Source: Cristatella mucedo (lineage: Eukaryota > Bryozoa > Phylactolaemata > Cristatellidae). Taken from it: a stretch of DNA of 21,696 nucleotides. The stretch covers positions 5,770,001-5,791,696 of the forward strand of contig WPIO01000023.1 in the NCBI GenBank assembly GCA_009760855.2, given 5' to 3'. Position numbers and translations under genes: made by a program. Below are positions 1 through 10,626 of the stretch, piece by piece; the first letter of the stretch is position 1; each line of letters opens with the position of its first letter. The notes under the pieces are model-generated. The model searched no databases and was not told the DNA's origin. It was given only the letters and a program-made list of their open reading frames with translations.

Positions 1-142
1 AATGCTTAGTGCAAGTGGGGCGCCAAAACGCTTCTGCCGAAGAGCTCCATTTGGTGGAAGAACTTGCCCATTCGGTCTCGGCATGGGGCACAGGCTCACG
101 GCGCCGCAGGCATGTTTCACGGCTATTCGCACGGCTGCATGC

Positions 143-188
143 CTAAACGTCGCCTTGCCGAGTCGCTAAACGTCGCCGTGCCGAGTCA
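143..188. repeat. 23-bp tandem duplication
   Basis: Two adjacent copies of a 23-base unit (143-165 and 166-188) share the core CTAAACGTCGCC then TGCCGAGTC. They differ at one internal base (T versus G at unit position 13) and at the last base. The unit is not a multiple of three, so it argues against coding here. Rest of 1-550: no supported gene. Confidence 0.85.
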
Positions 189-550
189 TCCTCTTTCGTC
201 GAAACGAAAATCCTCTTCGTCGTCTTCCAAGAAGAAGTCCTGTCTCAGAGAGATATACACGGCATGTAGATTCTCATTGTCGTAATAGCCAACTCGGTGA
301 CAGAGTACAATCGAGTTATTTTGTAGATCATGCCAGGCTACTACCAGTTTCGTCGCCGGGATGTCGGGAAACGCTCAACTGTTGCCAACGAGACGCATAA
401 CAGCAGACTGCAAGCCGCCGCTGAGGTAGGCACCAGCCACGGCAGAGATGCCACCCCCGTGGTCTGCCTGTGCCCTCCTGGTTCTTTACTCGTGCATGTC
501 TGTCTGCCAGACGTCTGCCGGCCTCTTTCTTCCGGGCGTTGTGTCTGTCA

Positions 551-674
551 TTTCTGCCTGCCCAAAACTACTTTTGGGCAGAAAGCTCGTGCGCAAGCTG
601 CGCACGTCGGCACCTGCGTCTCTGCTAGTCGCCTTTGGGCTGCTGACCCGTGGTTTTCAGAGGCCCCGACTAGC
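551..674. repeat. Cluster of perfect hairpins (three stems)
   Basis: Three inverted repeats lie within 125 bases. Stem 1 is 10 bp perfect, 558-567 with 572-581, loop CTAC. Stem 2 is 8 bp perfect, 588-595 with 599-606, loop AGC. Stem 3 is 8 bp perfect, GCTAGTCG at 624-631 with CGACTAGC at 667-674. Two open frames (330-857 and 448-789) run through it, but their residue composition looks like chance. It could be a decayed foldback element or a structured RNA. No known family was recognised. Confidence 0.6.
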
Positions 675-827
675 CGAGCCGACGAGCCGTGTCTGCTGCC
701 GAGTGTGCCGAGTGCATCTGGCATCCGGGCAGATGTGCCGTCGGTCGTCGCTTGGGTGGCACGAACGACGGGGGAGCTGGCTTGGCTAAATGGCTTTGTG
801 AAGGAGACAACAGCAGGAAGCTGGTTC

Positions 828-873
828 TTTGTGGCCAGCCACAGCTCGGCTGGATAGCTCAATTGGCCACAAA
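828..873. repeat. 10-bp perfect inverted repeat
   Basis: TTTGTGGCCA at 828-837 and TGGCCACAAA at 864-873 are exact reverse complements around a 26-base loop. The loop itself holds a short CCA/TGG pairing. It lies about 150 bases from the 551-674 hairpins and may belong to the same structured segment. Function unknown. Confidence 0.7.
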
Positions 874-1022
874 TGCACGGGGCAGCGCCGGCAGCAGGGT
901 GCCGGCAGGCGCTAGTGGCTGGACACAAAGAGTCGAAGCTCGCGACCGACGAACAGCTGGAGACGTGTGGCCTGGCCGTCTGTTGTTATTATTATTTTTC
1001 TGTTGACCCAAGGGAAGCTCGA

Positions 1023-1043
1023 AGCAGCAGCAGCAGCAGCAGC
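1023..1043. repeat. (AGC)7 trinucleotide microsatellite
   Basis: Seven perfect AGC units, on the edge of a CAG/CTG-rich neighbourhood. No surrounding frame is convincing, so this is unlikely to be a polyglutamine or polyserine coding tract. Confidence 0.9.
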
Positions 1044-1157
1044 AAAGTAGTCAGGACAGTGACTGCAGCATAGCTAGGCATAGGGTGGCATCAGCAGCTG
1101 CAGCCCGGAAGTGGGTGTGGCAGGGCTGCTGTAGCTGGGCTAGCACTGGCAGATGTG

Positions 1158-1197
1158 GCAGCTGCAGCTGCAGCAGCACAGCACAGCAGCAACAGCT
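1158..1197. repeat. Imperfect CAG/CTG-rich stretch
   Basis: A run of GCAGCTGCAGCTGCAGCAG followed by CACAGCACAGCAGCAACAG. Being rich in CAGCTG and GCAGC it is partly self-complementary. Open frames on both strands here (1051-1254 on minus, 1085-1303 on plus) are by-products of the repeat. Confidence 0.7.
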
Positions 1198-1392
1198 AAG
1201 CGGTGCCGGAGGCTTCAACTCACTGCCCGGTCTCTCACCTCTTCCTGCTGCCATATATAGCTCCGGCGGCTCTTATTTGCCCTGTATTCATCTACACTTT
1301 TAGTAGGTACGTCTGGTTACACGACTCTTGACTTGAGCACTAAAGACGGGCAGTGTGGTCAACTGCTAATGTTGCAGGGGGGCCAGTTAGGA

Positions 1393-1424
1393 GGGCGGTT
1401 GGGTTGGGTGGGTGTGGGCGGGGG
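1393..1424 (+). other. G-quadruplex-capable G-run cluster
   Basis: On the + strand there are six G-runs of three or more separated by one to four bases: GGG at 1393-1395, 1401-1403, 1406-1408, 1410-1412, 1416-1418 and a run at 1420-1424. This satisfies the usual rule of four G-tracts with short loops several times over. A GGGGGG run lies just upstream near 1377. Confidence 0.65.
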
Positions 1425-2438
1425 TGAGGCCGAGGGGCCTTTATGTGCCAGAACGGACGGCTTGGCTGAGTGAGGCTCACACTCATTTCACGGCCCTCCC
1501 TTCTGGCCAGAGCCTCAGTGGCTGCAGCAGCAGTGCAGCCTGCACATGCCTAGTAGCTGTCTTGCAGCCTCCCTGGTCCCCCGTACGAAGCTTGGCATGC
1601 CTGCACATTCTAGTATCGCTAGCGTGCACTGGGCCAGTGTGGTGCAGAGGTCAAGGCCTCCTATATCGTGACCTCTAAGCTGCACGTGCTTTTGGCACGG
1701 CTTGCCGATGGCACACTCAGGTGTGCCCAGAATTGGACTCCCGCAGCAGCATTCGCGCGCAGAGCTTGATTTGGCATCCCTGCAACTCAACTGAGCACAA
1801 CTCGGCCGTTTTTATTAATTGGATGCCTATATACAATCGTCTACACTGCACTACTGGCCTGTATTCTACTCAGGCCTGCCCATGCCGGTCGATCACCTGT
1901 GGTTACGCCCAGCCTGCGCCATCGCATGGTTCAAGAGCGTAGGCCTGCCCCTGCTGTTGGCTTCGAACATGTAGGCGCCAGAAGGTTGCAGAAACGCTCT
2001 GTTCCCATTCACCCGACGGTCGTCAGGCCTTGCAGGCATGCTGCAGCTGCCCCACCAGACCCGAAAGTTCTTGTATGCTTCAGCAAATGCTGGAAACCAG
2101 ACTCTTTTTTTGGGGGGGGAATGCTTGCGGGAAGTGGACTCAGCCCTGGGCCGGCTGCTGCCGTGCTTTGCTTGGCGAATGTTTGCTCGTCTGCTTGGGT
2201 TTTTTGTTTCTCGTTGTGGCCCTAGTCCTCTCGCCCCGGCCCCACGCGCAACCTCGATACACCCGTAGGTTCACTCGGGCCAGGCCAGCGTAGGCCAGAT
2301 TTAGGGGCTGCAGCCCGCCAGTCTGTGTGTCCTTTTGCTGCGGCCTGCCAGTCCGCTACTCGTCCTACTCCTTTCGGGGTCGACACTTCAGAGGCATCGC
2401 TCGTTCAGAGTGAACAGTTTGCCCTCGAAAACCATCAG
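1425..2438. other. No supported gene
   Basis: About 1 kb without a convincing coding segment. It contains a T7/G-run stretch near 2104-2117. Several short open frames overlap each other (1899-2225, 2030-2293, 2325-2600), and none has a matching pair of splice sites or recognisable composition. Confidence 0.5.
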
Positions 2439-2522
2439 CACTTACGGCCCTGTCGATTAAGAGGAGTGACACATGGAGCAAAGTCGGACTTCCGTTGCTT
2501 CTGGCCGAGTGGGCAGACGGAG
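2439..2522 (+). CDS. Candidate internal exon, unidentified protein
   Basis: Seen: an 84-base segment open in one frame, preceded by ATCAG and followed by the donor G|GTAAGC. It reads 27 whole codons, including KRSDTWSKVGLPLLLAEWAD, and ends in phase 1. The next acceptor (TTCGGCTTAG at 2641-2650) opens a segment that continues the same frame. Residue usage is ordinary and not low-complexity. The acceptor pyrimidine tract is weak. A different frame of 2325-2600 is open over the same DNA and cannot be excluded. No family recognised. Inference: an internal exon of a + strand gene whose other exons are not identified. Confidence 0.25.
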
Positions 2523-2650
2523 GTAAGCATGGATGCTAGTCAAACCATACTTTCCGCCTGCACAACTGTCAAAGTGGAACCGCTGAAATCATCGCAGTAA
2601 GAGGCGTAAGGGTGTAAGGTGCTGACGCTCTGCTGCGCTTTTCGGCTTAG

Positions 2651-2713
2651 CCGTATGCGAGTCGTGCAAGCTCGAGCAGGGCTCGTGTGGGGTGGCACCC
2701 GTAGTTGTGCGCT
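2651..2713 (+). CDS. Candidate internal exon, Cys-containing
   Basis: Seen: after a 128-base putative intron (2523-2650) with a pyrimidine-rich 3' end, the sequence accepts the phase-1 codon left by 2439-2522. It reads AVCESCKLEQGSCGVAPVVV and then R. Three cysteines in a CxxC...C spacing suggest a disulfide-bonded or metal-binding segment, but this is too little to name a fold. The putative donor T|GTGAGC at 2714 lies just before the long GA tract, so the following intron would begin with that repeat. Alternative: chance open frame. Confidence 0.22.
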
Positions 2714-2717
2714 GTGA

Positions 2718-2814
2718 GCCAGAGAGAGGGAGAGGTAGATGAGAAAGAGGGAGAGAGAGGAGAGACGGATGAGGTAGAGGAGGGAGACGAGAGATGAGAG
2801 AGAGGATGAGGAAG

Positions 2815-2845
<31 letters not shown>

Positions 2846-2866
2846 GGAGAAGGAGAGGAGAGGAGC
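2718..2866 (+). repeat. Polypurine (GA-rich) tract
   Basis: About 150 bases almost entirely A and G on the + strand (GAGAGA, GGAGA and GATGAG units). Imperfect and interspersed with T in GATGAG. Minus-strand Ser/Leu-rich frames (2540-2980, 2589-2921, 2647-2940) are produced by this tract. Confidence 0.9.
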
Positions 2867-4547
2867 AAGCACGAGACGATGCTGAATAGTTCGCAGCCGC
2901 CCTCTGCGGCTTTGTATCCATCGCTGCGAGCTTCCATCACGCACAGCTGAGCTGCACCCGCACAGCCCGAAGCACAACACTGCCAGTCCTTATCTCTGAT
3001 CGGACAGGAAGTCCTCAGGGTTTTTCCGTGGGTAGTGCATACACAAAATCAAAACTTCTAGTGTGTTTGAGTGCAAAATCTCAACGACGGACATAGGAGC
3101 CTCAGAGCGGCCAGCCACTCACTTTCACTGCCGCCTCCCCCCCTGAGTGGGTAGGAAGGGAGGAGGACCGATGCTTGGTGGATAAGAAACACGATACCAG
3201 CAAGCATTGATAGCAATCTCAGTGCTGATCAGTTGGTGGTGATTGTGGTCTGGTGGTAGTCTAGGCCGGCTGTGCAATCGGGGGAGGATTAGGTGGAGGA
3301 TGAGAGCAGTCAAAAGGTGCTTCGCACCGCGTCATTGCAGCAGCAAGACTCAGCTGAGCACCAGACCCAGCTGTGGCTGCCTGCTAGCAGAACCTGCTGG
3401 ATCGGTGGAGGGGCAGAGAGATTTACGGGAGGCAGCCTCTGATCGAACGATCGTCTGCAATTACTCTTCTTCGTGAGGAGATGGCTATGGGTTACTAACG
3501 GTTGGCCCGAGGTCCCTTGTACACCGGCTCCCCTTCACCCATAGCTTAGCTGTGAGAGAGAAGAAGCTGAGAGGGCGTGACTTAAAGCTCGCACCAGAGT
3601 ACTGTCACACTTGGCTTGCTTATGGCAAATTTGAAACCGGTGGCCACATAAGGGCACCCTTGGGGTCGTGCGCTGTTGGCCCGTCTGACATGTCTCACTA
3701 CCAGGCACATTGCATAGCACGCAGCCTAGCTAGAGAGTCACAAATGGCTCTGGCCGTAAGCTTCTCTCTACGGGAAAGGTGGAACAAGGCAGTTGAAGGC
3801 CAGAGTGGTTGCACACGGAGGCTTGAATGGAAATGCCATCAATGCAGCACGACAAGCTTCGTTCCGTCGATTTTTCGTGCATGGGGCAGTTTGTGTGGAG
3901 TGACGAGTAGTTCTGATCTGATGGCCAGCTAGCCATATCGGGCAGTGCTAATCAACTCCATATCTGTCAGGCTTCGTCTCTTTAAAGGTTGCTAGTACAT
4001 TGCAGCACCTGCATTTCCCAAACAGTTTTTCCATACTGTATGGCAAGGTTCGTCCAGGGGGGGCAGGATTGAGGAAGCCTTCTGGATCTCTGGGCAGGCT
4101 GCTTTTCTGTCTTCCAGAACTTGGGGTGCTCATGATCGGGTGACAAGTTCGGCATGACAGTCCATACGTTCACTCCTACCGAACCGATCAGGCACACCGG
4201 TGGTTGCATCATCAGCTCGATTGTTTCATTTTAGAAACTCTAGCAGGTTCGGCAAGAGGATAAGGTAGCTGGATGCCCAGTGTATAGATCAACCATAGCT
4301 CTATTTTGTACCGGGTCTCGGGCCAGTGATATGGTGATCATTTATGAATTGTGGGTTCTATTTACAGTAAAGAAAACGCTGGACGTGCAATCAGTGGTTG
4401 CTGAACCTTTACACCCTCCAGGTGAAAATTTCTCTACTTCAGTTCTGCGGCAGAATGGCACCGTTTCCTCGCTGTATTTGAAATTAAATCACTAATAGTT
4501 GTTCTCCAACAAAAAATATCAGCACATTACCAAAAGGACTGGAATAC
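2867..4547. other. Mostly featureless; one 126-codon open frame
   Basis: No RNA gene or mobile element is visible. The only notable item is an open frame at 3552-3932 on +, starting at ATG and ending TAG. It has mixed composition and three Cys/Trp-containing patches (for example RRLEWKCHQC near residue 90). It has no recognised domain and no supporting splice sites, and could be chance or a decayed gene. On minus, a good acceptor tract ends near 3144 (CTACCCACTCAG) and a GTGAGT donor lies near 3116-3121, but they would enclose only about 20 bases. Confidence 0.35.
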
Positions 4548-4770
4548 CCTCTCTTCTCTCTCTTTCTAGGCGGTCTCTCTCTTCTCTACACTCGTGTCTC
4601 TATCTCCTCTCTTGCCTCTCTCTTCGCCTCTCCTCCTATCTCTCTCGCTTTGTCTATTCTGTCTCTTTCTCTCTCTCACTACTCTTCTCTCTCGTCTCTC
4701 TCTTGTCTCTCATATCTATATCTACCTCCCCCTGCCCTTTCCTCCTTACCTCCCTCCTTACTTTTCTCCC
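4548..4770 (+). repeat. Polypyrimidine (CT-rich) tract
   Basis: About 220 bases of CTCT and TCTCTC with scattered A and G. The frames 4499-4876 and 4594-4779 encode Ser/Leu runs from it and are not genes. Confidence 0.9.
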
Positions 4771-5380
4771 ACAATATAGCCTTAATTGTTTCATGACACC
4801 TCTTCCATTCACCAAGGATAACAAAACCCATAGTATACAGAAAGGGCATTTAATGAGGGCTCACGCGCACTACTGAAGGAGCTCGGAGAAGTTATCGATG
4901 TGTCTATTCCTGTGGCTGGCTTCATCTAATAGTTGGTATTGGCTCCCAAGCATTCAGGTGGGAAAGCTTACATAAATGCAGCCAGACGCAGTTTCAGAGC
5001 CATTTATTATAACATCTAACATCAGTCAGAATTCTTATGCCTTTTTTGGGCCTGTGCATACCATGTCCTGAACTGCCAGTGGATTACCTGTCCTACCTGA
5101 TTGTTGAGCCTGAATCGTTGTACAGGGTCGGCCCCAGGTGAGCACAAAAGCTATTCCAACGCTTCTGTTGCCTATTACTACTTCGTTTGCAGCTCCTAGC
5201 GGTCCAACAAAAGGATGGATGCCCCGAGTGAGAACCCGCTCTGCTACTCACTCAATTCCTTCGACCTGAATCCTGGGGCTAGGTTCAGCACCATTTAACT
5301 TCGTCTGTTTTCTTGTCTGCCTATTCAAAGGGCCAGTCAAAAGACTGGCCAGTGTCAAGCATGCCACTGCTGCTGCGTAG
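4771..5380. other. No supported gene
   Basis: Unique sequence between the CT tract and the CA array. A minus-strand GTGAGT donor-like site lies near 5234-5239, but no open exon of useful length supports it. Confidence 0.5.
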
Positions 5381-5573
5381 ACACGCACACGCAGACACGA
5401 GTGAGCACCCACACACAAACACCACACCCACACCAGCCACAACGCCCACACTCCACTCACACTCACACCTCACACACACACTCCCGGTCCACTACACTCA
5501 CACTCACACTATCACCTACTACACACTCACCTCCACACACCCACACACACACACACACACACACCCACACACA

Positions 5574-5630
<57 letters not shown>

Positions 5631-6095
5631 CTACACACACTCACACACCCACTCACCACACACACATCAACACACACACTCACACACAGCAACACCACAC
5701 TCACACCACCAACACCACACCACACTCACACCACCCCTCACACGCACACACACGTGCACACCCACAGGGGGGGGCTCACACCCACACACACACCACATCC
5801 CACACACACTCACACAAACACGGTCACACCACACACACTCACACTCACACACACTCACACTCACACACACACCACCTCACACTCACACAGGACACACACA
5901 CACACCCCGGCGACACCCACACCCACACCCACGAACACACACAACACACAGCGGAAGACACACACACACACACACCCACACACACACACACCCACACACA
6001 CACACACAACAACACACACACACCCACACACACACACACACCCACACACACACACACACACACACTCACATACACACACACATGCACGCATGCAT

Positions 6096-6131
<36 letters not shown>
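5381..6131 (+). repeat. Long imperfect (CA)n array, about 750 bp
   Basis: The + strand carries CA repeats almost continuously. Pure stretches include roughly 5577-5623 and 6098-6131. Interruptions are CACTCACA, CACCCACA, CACCACA, a GGGGGGG run near 5767, and ACATGCACGCATGCATGCAC near 6080. Alternating purine-pyrimidine DNA of this length can adopt Z-DNA. It creates the Thr/His-rich frame 5313-6293 and Val/Cys frames on minus, none of which is a credible protein. Confidence 0.95.
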
Positions 6132-6134
<3 letters not shown>

Positions 6135-6429
6135 AGCGCTTCATGCACAGAACTCCCGAGCTTCGGCCAGGCTTACACCAGCCCCCTTGGTGAGATCTCA
6201 AGATGCTGTGGCTGGCACCCTGTCGTTCAGGGGGTCACACCAGCCTGCTGCCTCAGAACACATGCCTCAGTGGGCCTCACCACAGCTTTATGATCACTCA
6301 CTCTATTCGAGTGGTTCTTCCTGTGCTGTTTCTGCACAACTACCCCTTATGTGGTGGGTCGGTGAATGCTCACGGATTTCACCTCTAACCAGTTCGGCCC
6401 AGTGTTATGTCTTTTTGTTTCTCCCTAGC

Positions 6430-6914
<485 letters not shown>

Positions 6915-7293
6915 GGCCACCAAACAGCATAATACATGGCAAGTCTGCCCGAAGCGGTTCCATTTATCCTCTGGCAATAGAAGGTTTTGCTCTGCAGGTC
7001 CTAGACTGTAGATCTCACTTCCACAATTCTTATGCAGTGACATCTGGTCTTCTGCTACCGACTGTGGCACATCTTTTCCAGCTGTCCTGTGCTGCTACTT
7101 CCATGCTATAATTACAGCGTTCTCTTTGTTGTGTGAGATGAGGTCTGTTGGCATGAAGTCTGTTGGCTACCGAATGCTTACCGAAAGCCGTATAGGCTTC
7201 GAGTGTGCTGTAGAAAACTCATACCTAGCAGCCACTTAGTGTCATTGGCTTTGTGGAGTTATGGATAGATATTTTTAAACACGAATAATACAG

Positions 7294-7345
7294 TGATTTA
7301 GCCCATTCAAAAGACGGCACAGACACCTTCATGGAGTGGGGCAAA
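7294..7345 (+). CDS. Candidate exon of a C-terminal gene end (exon 1 of 3)
   Basis: Seen: ATAATACAG acceptor, 17 open codons reading DLAHSKDGTDTFMEWGK, then the donor AAA|GTGAGT, which matches consensus well. The exon ends in phase 0, as required by the next exon at 7426 across an 80-base intron. The peptide is hydrophilic and acidic, with one Trp. KDGTDTF vaguely resembles the acidic loop of a calcium-binding EF-hand, but the spacing is not diagnostic and I do not assign it. Upstream exons were not located. Confidence 0.3.
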
Positions 7346-7425
7346 GTGAGTTATATGCAAACAATATAAAAACATTACTTGCTTAAACAAAATGCCAGAT
7401 GCTCAAGCATGCTACAGGTTTACAG

Positions 7426-7751
7426 GTCGACATGGCGGTCCTAAGATCTTCGGATTGTGTTTACCACGGATCATCATTCTGTCTCGTACAGTGTGCAATT
7501 GTGATCGAGCCACTGGCTTTTGTCTGTCTCGTGTCAGGACTAGGTGGCCAGGACCAGTTATTTTCTCTCTGGGAAAAAACCTTGCAAACTTCGACCTACA
7601 TCGAGGCATTTGATCTCAAAAAATTGCAAAAGTTTGTGGCTACCGAGCTTCACAGGATGCAATTGGCATCAAGGCCTGAAGCAGCAATCTCGATCGATAG
7701 GGCGATTGTGGAAGATGTTCCCCAGACATATTCGTTCATACGTTCATTGAG
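7426..7751 (+). CDS. Candidate exon with hydrophobic segment (exon 2 of 3)
   Basis: Seen: after TTTACAG, 108 codons are open in the frame set by the previous exon. The start (VDMAVLRSSDC) leads into a hydrophobic stretch of about 20 residues around FCLVQCAIVIEPLAFVCLV, which could be a membrane helix. A charged helical part follows, including FDLKKLQKFVATELHRMQL and IDRAIVEDVPQTYSFIRSL. The donor is TTGAG|GTGACG (phase 2), one codon before an in-frame TGA, so splicing must occur there if the gene continues. An alternative acceptor (GTGTCAG, about 7541) would remove the hydrophobic part but needs a different phase. No family recognised. The second half is among the most protein-like peptides in the window. 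Confidence 0.35.
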
Positions 7752-8041
7752 GTGACGGCCTATGCTTGAGCCTGGTGTTGGTTGTAACACTTGGTAACTG
7801 TCACCCTCCACCAAGGTGTACATCATACCAAGGAATTGTCATTTATCGAGGGGGGCTTACGACGATGAGCTTGGCTGGCCGGGTCATTAAAACAAAACTC
7901 TTATTAGCTACTGTGGCTTTATGTTATGATGTGTCAATGTATACACTTGTATGTGGAGCTGTCATTTGTTAGTGTGACTTATCCAGCAGCTGCCGCTGTG
8001 GTGGGCTTCATTAGTGATCTGGCTTTGCATATCTGTTGCAG

Positions 8042-8096
8042 GTCCAAATGGGTTCGAGCAGCAGTACGTGAGAAAGCGGGTCAAGCGAGAGCCTGA
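8042..8096 (+). CDS. Candidate terminal exon with stop (exon 3 of 3)
   Basis: Seen: a strong acceptor (GGCTTTGCATATCTGTTGCAG ends at 8041), then one base completing the phase-2 codon. The frame reads SKWVRAAVREKAGQARA and stops at TGA (8094-8096). This gives a basic, helix-prone C-terminus following FIRSLR of the previous exon. The other two frames also stop or splice nearby: one ends KREPDSL at TAA, and one reaches a GTGAGA donor at 8068. The reading chosen here is therefore favoured by phase, not proven. An AATAAA lies about 315 bases downstream. Confidence 0.35.
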
Positions 8097-8411
8097 TTCG
8101 CTTTAACGACCCAAATGGCCGTCTATGTGGTATCTGGTGAGTTGAGCTATCCCGGTGCCACAGCCGCTGGCAGAGCAACTAGATGGCAGGCAGTTGAGTG
8201 GTTGCTGGCGAGGACGTGTACAATGCCCAAGTTTGCAGCATCCATTTCTCAGATGTTGTCTTGAGATGTCTAGCTGTCTCGTGAAACAGCCAGATACTAT
8301 TCTAGACGACAGCTAACACTCTAGCCAAGCCATTGCGTGCTGCGCTGTAGAAGGTTAGGACCTGGGAAGTAAGCCAGAAAATATTTAATCAGGGCCGAAT
8401 CTTATGACCAT

Positions 8412-8417
8412 AATAAA
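8412..8417 (+). terminator. Possible polyadenylation signal AATAAA
   Basis: The canonical hexamer AATAAA sits in an A-rich context downstream of the stop at 8096. It lies just beyond the 3' edge of the minus-strand SINE, so the SINE would fall outside the transcript if cleavage occurs here. Confidence 0.35.
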
Positions 8418-8437
8418 AATAAGAATATGGCCTATTT

Positions 8438-8591
8438 AACAGATCATTTGCATAGCGCAGGGGAGTCTTAATGGCTGTCACCGAAGCATACAGTTGGCAA
8501 TAAACCTGATCGCCCACTGCAGGATTTGAACCCTACGACCTCGGGCGTGAAGAGCGCGGCATCTCTACCTCCTGGGCTATCGTGGCCGCTT
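8438..8591 (-). mobile_element. tRNA-derived SINE
   Basis: Read on minus, the 5' part resembles a tRNA gene. The A box TAGCCCAGGAGG (8579-8568) and B box GGTTCAAATCC (8532-8522) both fit the RNA polymerase III consensus, with 35 bases between them. An anticodon-loop-like CTCTTCA is flanked by GCG/CGC, and the acceptor arms GGCCACG and AGTGGGC pair at five of seven positions. The T stem is imperfect, so it is not a working tRNA. About 75 bases of unrelated body follow. The flanks AAATGGCCGACATT (8605-8592) and AAATAGGCCATATT (8437-8424) may be a decayed target-site duplication. Family not recognised. Confidence 0.7.
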
Positions 8592-8637
8592 AATGTCGGC
8601 CATTTATTGAGGGCCGCACATCAGAGGGGTATTGCCA

Positions 8638-8648
8638 GGGGGGGGGGG
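8638..8648 (+). repeat. G11 homopolymer run
   Basis: Eleven consecutive G, then CGGGGC. It lies about 45 bases from the SINE's 5' end and creates the Pro-rich part of a minus open frame (8604-8867). Confidence 0.9.
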
Positions 8649-10626
8649 CGGGGCATGCCTTTCTCGAGGGAGAGGACTACTTGTCTTTGGAGGGGGATCA
8701 GATAAGTGGTGTAGCTGGCATTGATTTTTTCTGACATCAATCGGTGAGAACTCAGTAGTCGCGCGAAGCGCTTTGGCACGAGTCAAACAGTTAAAGTTCG
8801 CATGATCCCTTGGGCAGTAATTTGAAAAGTGTCGACGGTCGAAATATACACTGGTAGTGCATTGCATTTAACCAATTAATTATATTGACTGGCAAAGATG
8901 CTTAGCTGCCGTAGGGCGCAGTGAAAGAGAGTGGCAGGGCCCCAAACTGAGGAGGAGAAGGCAGGGTAGGACGACAGCACACCACAGGCTGCCTCGCGAG
9001 CGTCAAATCTGGCCACATGGTGTATTTAAGCCCGAACGTTACGTGCGTCACGTGTCAGCCTGGCAGCACAGAGCAAGTTTTTTTTTATAGCAAGGACTAT
9101 CTCCACATGGGTCACGTCAGGTCGTGGGGTCAAGTATACAGCAGGACAATTTCACCCATTTCCCTTGTTGCAATATGGGATGTGAAAGCACGCGAGGCTT
9201 TTTCTGTCGTTATAACAACAGGAAGGATCGTGTTGAATTAGCTGATCTTGGTACCAACGAGAGATCAATCACACGACCTTGAGCTTGACCTTGGCTGGCC
9301 TTTTATCTCGATTCGTTCCTGGTTTTGGCCACAGGGTTACCAGTGCTCATGTTTGGCATACCCAAGTTCGCGGGCTATATCCCAGGGAGGCCAGTACCCT
9401 ACAGCTCCTCGCTAAAGACGAGAGTTCATCTAGGGCACTATGCAACCATGAAATGATAATTTTTCATGTCCACTTGTCACCCTCAACTATTGAAGGCGTC
9501 TGATGCCGGGATTTTAAAGGGGATAAATCACTTCATTATTCGTGAGGTCTGACAGTTTGTAAATGTTGAGCCAGGACGGGAGCTAGGTCAGCAGAGAGGC
9601 TAACTGAAATGTGCGCAGGTTAGTATTTCAGTCGATCTAGACAGAAAAGAAGGTTGAGTCGATCAGCTAGCCATGATAGCCTCGATTTGGACTCCCAAAG
9701 ACCGCTTACGTGATCAACAGTGCGCTTTGAACAGCAGGGCATTGCTGGGGTATGTGTGGTTGGGCTGCGGCCGTCCTGTAGCCGACCTATGGGCTGACTG
9801 GACTTGTCCCTTCAGCAAGTTGTTTGTAGCCATGGGGGCTGTGAGCCTACCTTCCCCTTGGAAGGAAGCACTAGCTTGTTTGCATGCATGACTAAGAACA
9901 TCAGCTATCGCACACCCTGACCCCACAGCAGACAAGCATGGTCACCCTATGAGAGCGTGTGACAGGGCTCTGCCTTAATCTGACCCTCGGGGCCTCAGTA
10001 AGATAAGCAGCCGTTTATATGATAGCAAACAAAATGCTCCACTGGCAGTCGTGCCATCTGCTTGGACCAGGACCTGGAGCTGCAGCACGCACCTAATGCA
10101 GCGCTGTGGCCGAGCAGGCCCCTCCGCCTGCCGATACAAAAAGTAAATTAGGCACTAGCAGTATCCCTTAGCGTGGGTTATTTCGACTACCAAGCAAGTG
10201 GGACACTTTTATTAAGCTATGAGAGGCTGCCTAGGTACCAGCAAATAGAGAAGGGGAGCCGAGTAACGGAACTTGAGTGACCAGCCGGTGCTCTCTTCGC
10301 ATGCTGAACCAGGCGACGCCGCCAGCTGCAGCGTGTGTTGGAAAGGAAAATAGCATACAAGCAGACGCCTAGCGAGATCGAGGAACTGGTCTGCAACGGC
10401 ACATTTGTCAATCAGGTCGGCCGATGAAAATCGTGCCAAAACTCTCCCAAAGGTGGCTGAAACTTATATCAGGCCAATAAGTGTAATTGCGGTCATTTGC
10501 AGGGACCTCACTCATCCTAGGGACTGCTCGACAATAACCTTGCCAAGCAAACTGGTGGGCGGGGCTGCTGTCTGAAGCAAGCATGACTTTGGTAGCACTT
10601 CGCAGCTGGTAAGCACGAAGCAACCA
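8649..10626. other. No supported gene (about 2 kb)
   Basis: Unique-looking DNA with only short scattered frames of under 80 codons. None has convincing paired splice sites, a recognisable motif, an RNA fold or a repeat. This could be intron or intergenic sequence. Confidence 0.55.

Noticed and set aside
330-857. 175-codon + frame
   Set aside because: Overlapped by open frames on both strands, crosses perfect hairpins, and has Cys/Pro/Ser-rich chance-like composition without splice support.
1376-1424. Telomere-like (TTGGG) repeat
   Set aside because: Only two adjacent TTGGG-type units; better described as a G-run cluster.
1921-1945. B-box-like GGTTCAAGAGC
   Set aside because: Last conserved C is missing and no A box lies at suitable distance.
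5313-6293. 326-codon Thr/His-rich open frame on +
   Set aside because: Entirely a product of the (CA)n array read as ACA CAC; no non-repeat domain.
8512-8589. Functional tRNA gene
   Set aside because: Acceptor arm pairs at only five of seven positions, the T stem is mismatched, and a non-tRNA body continues; a SINE explains it better.
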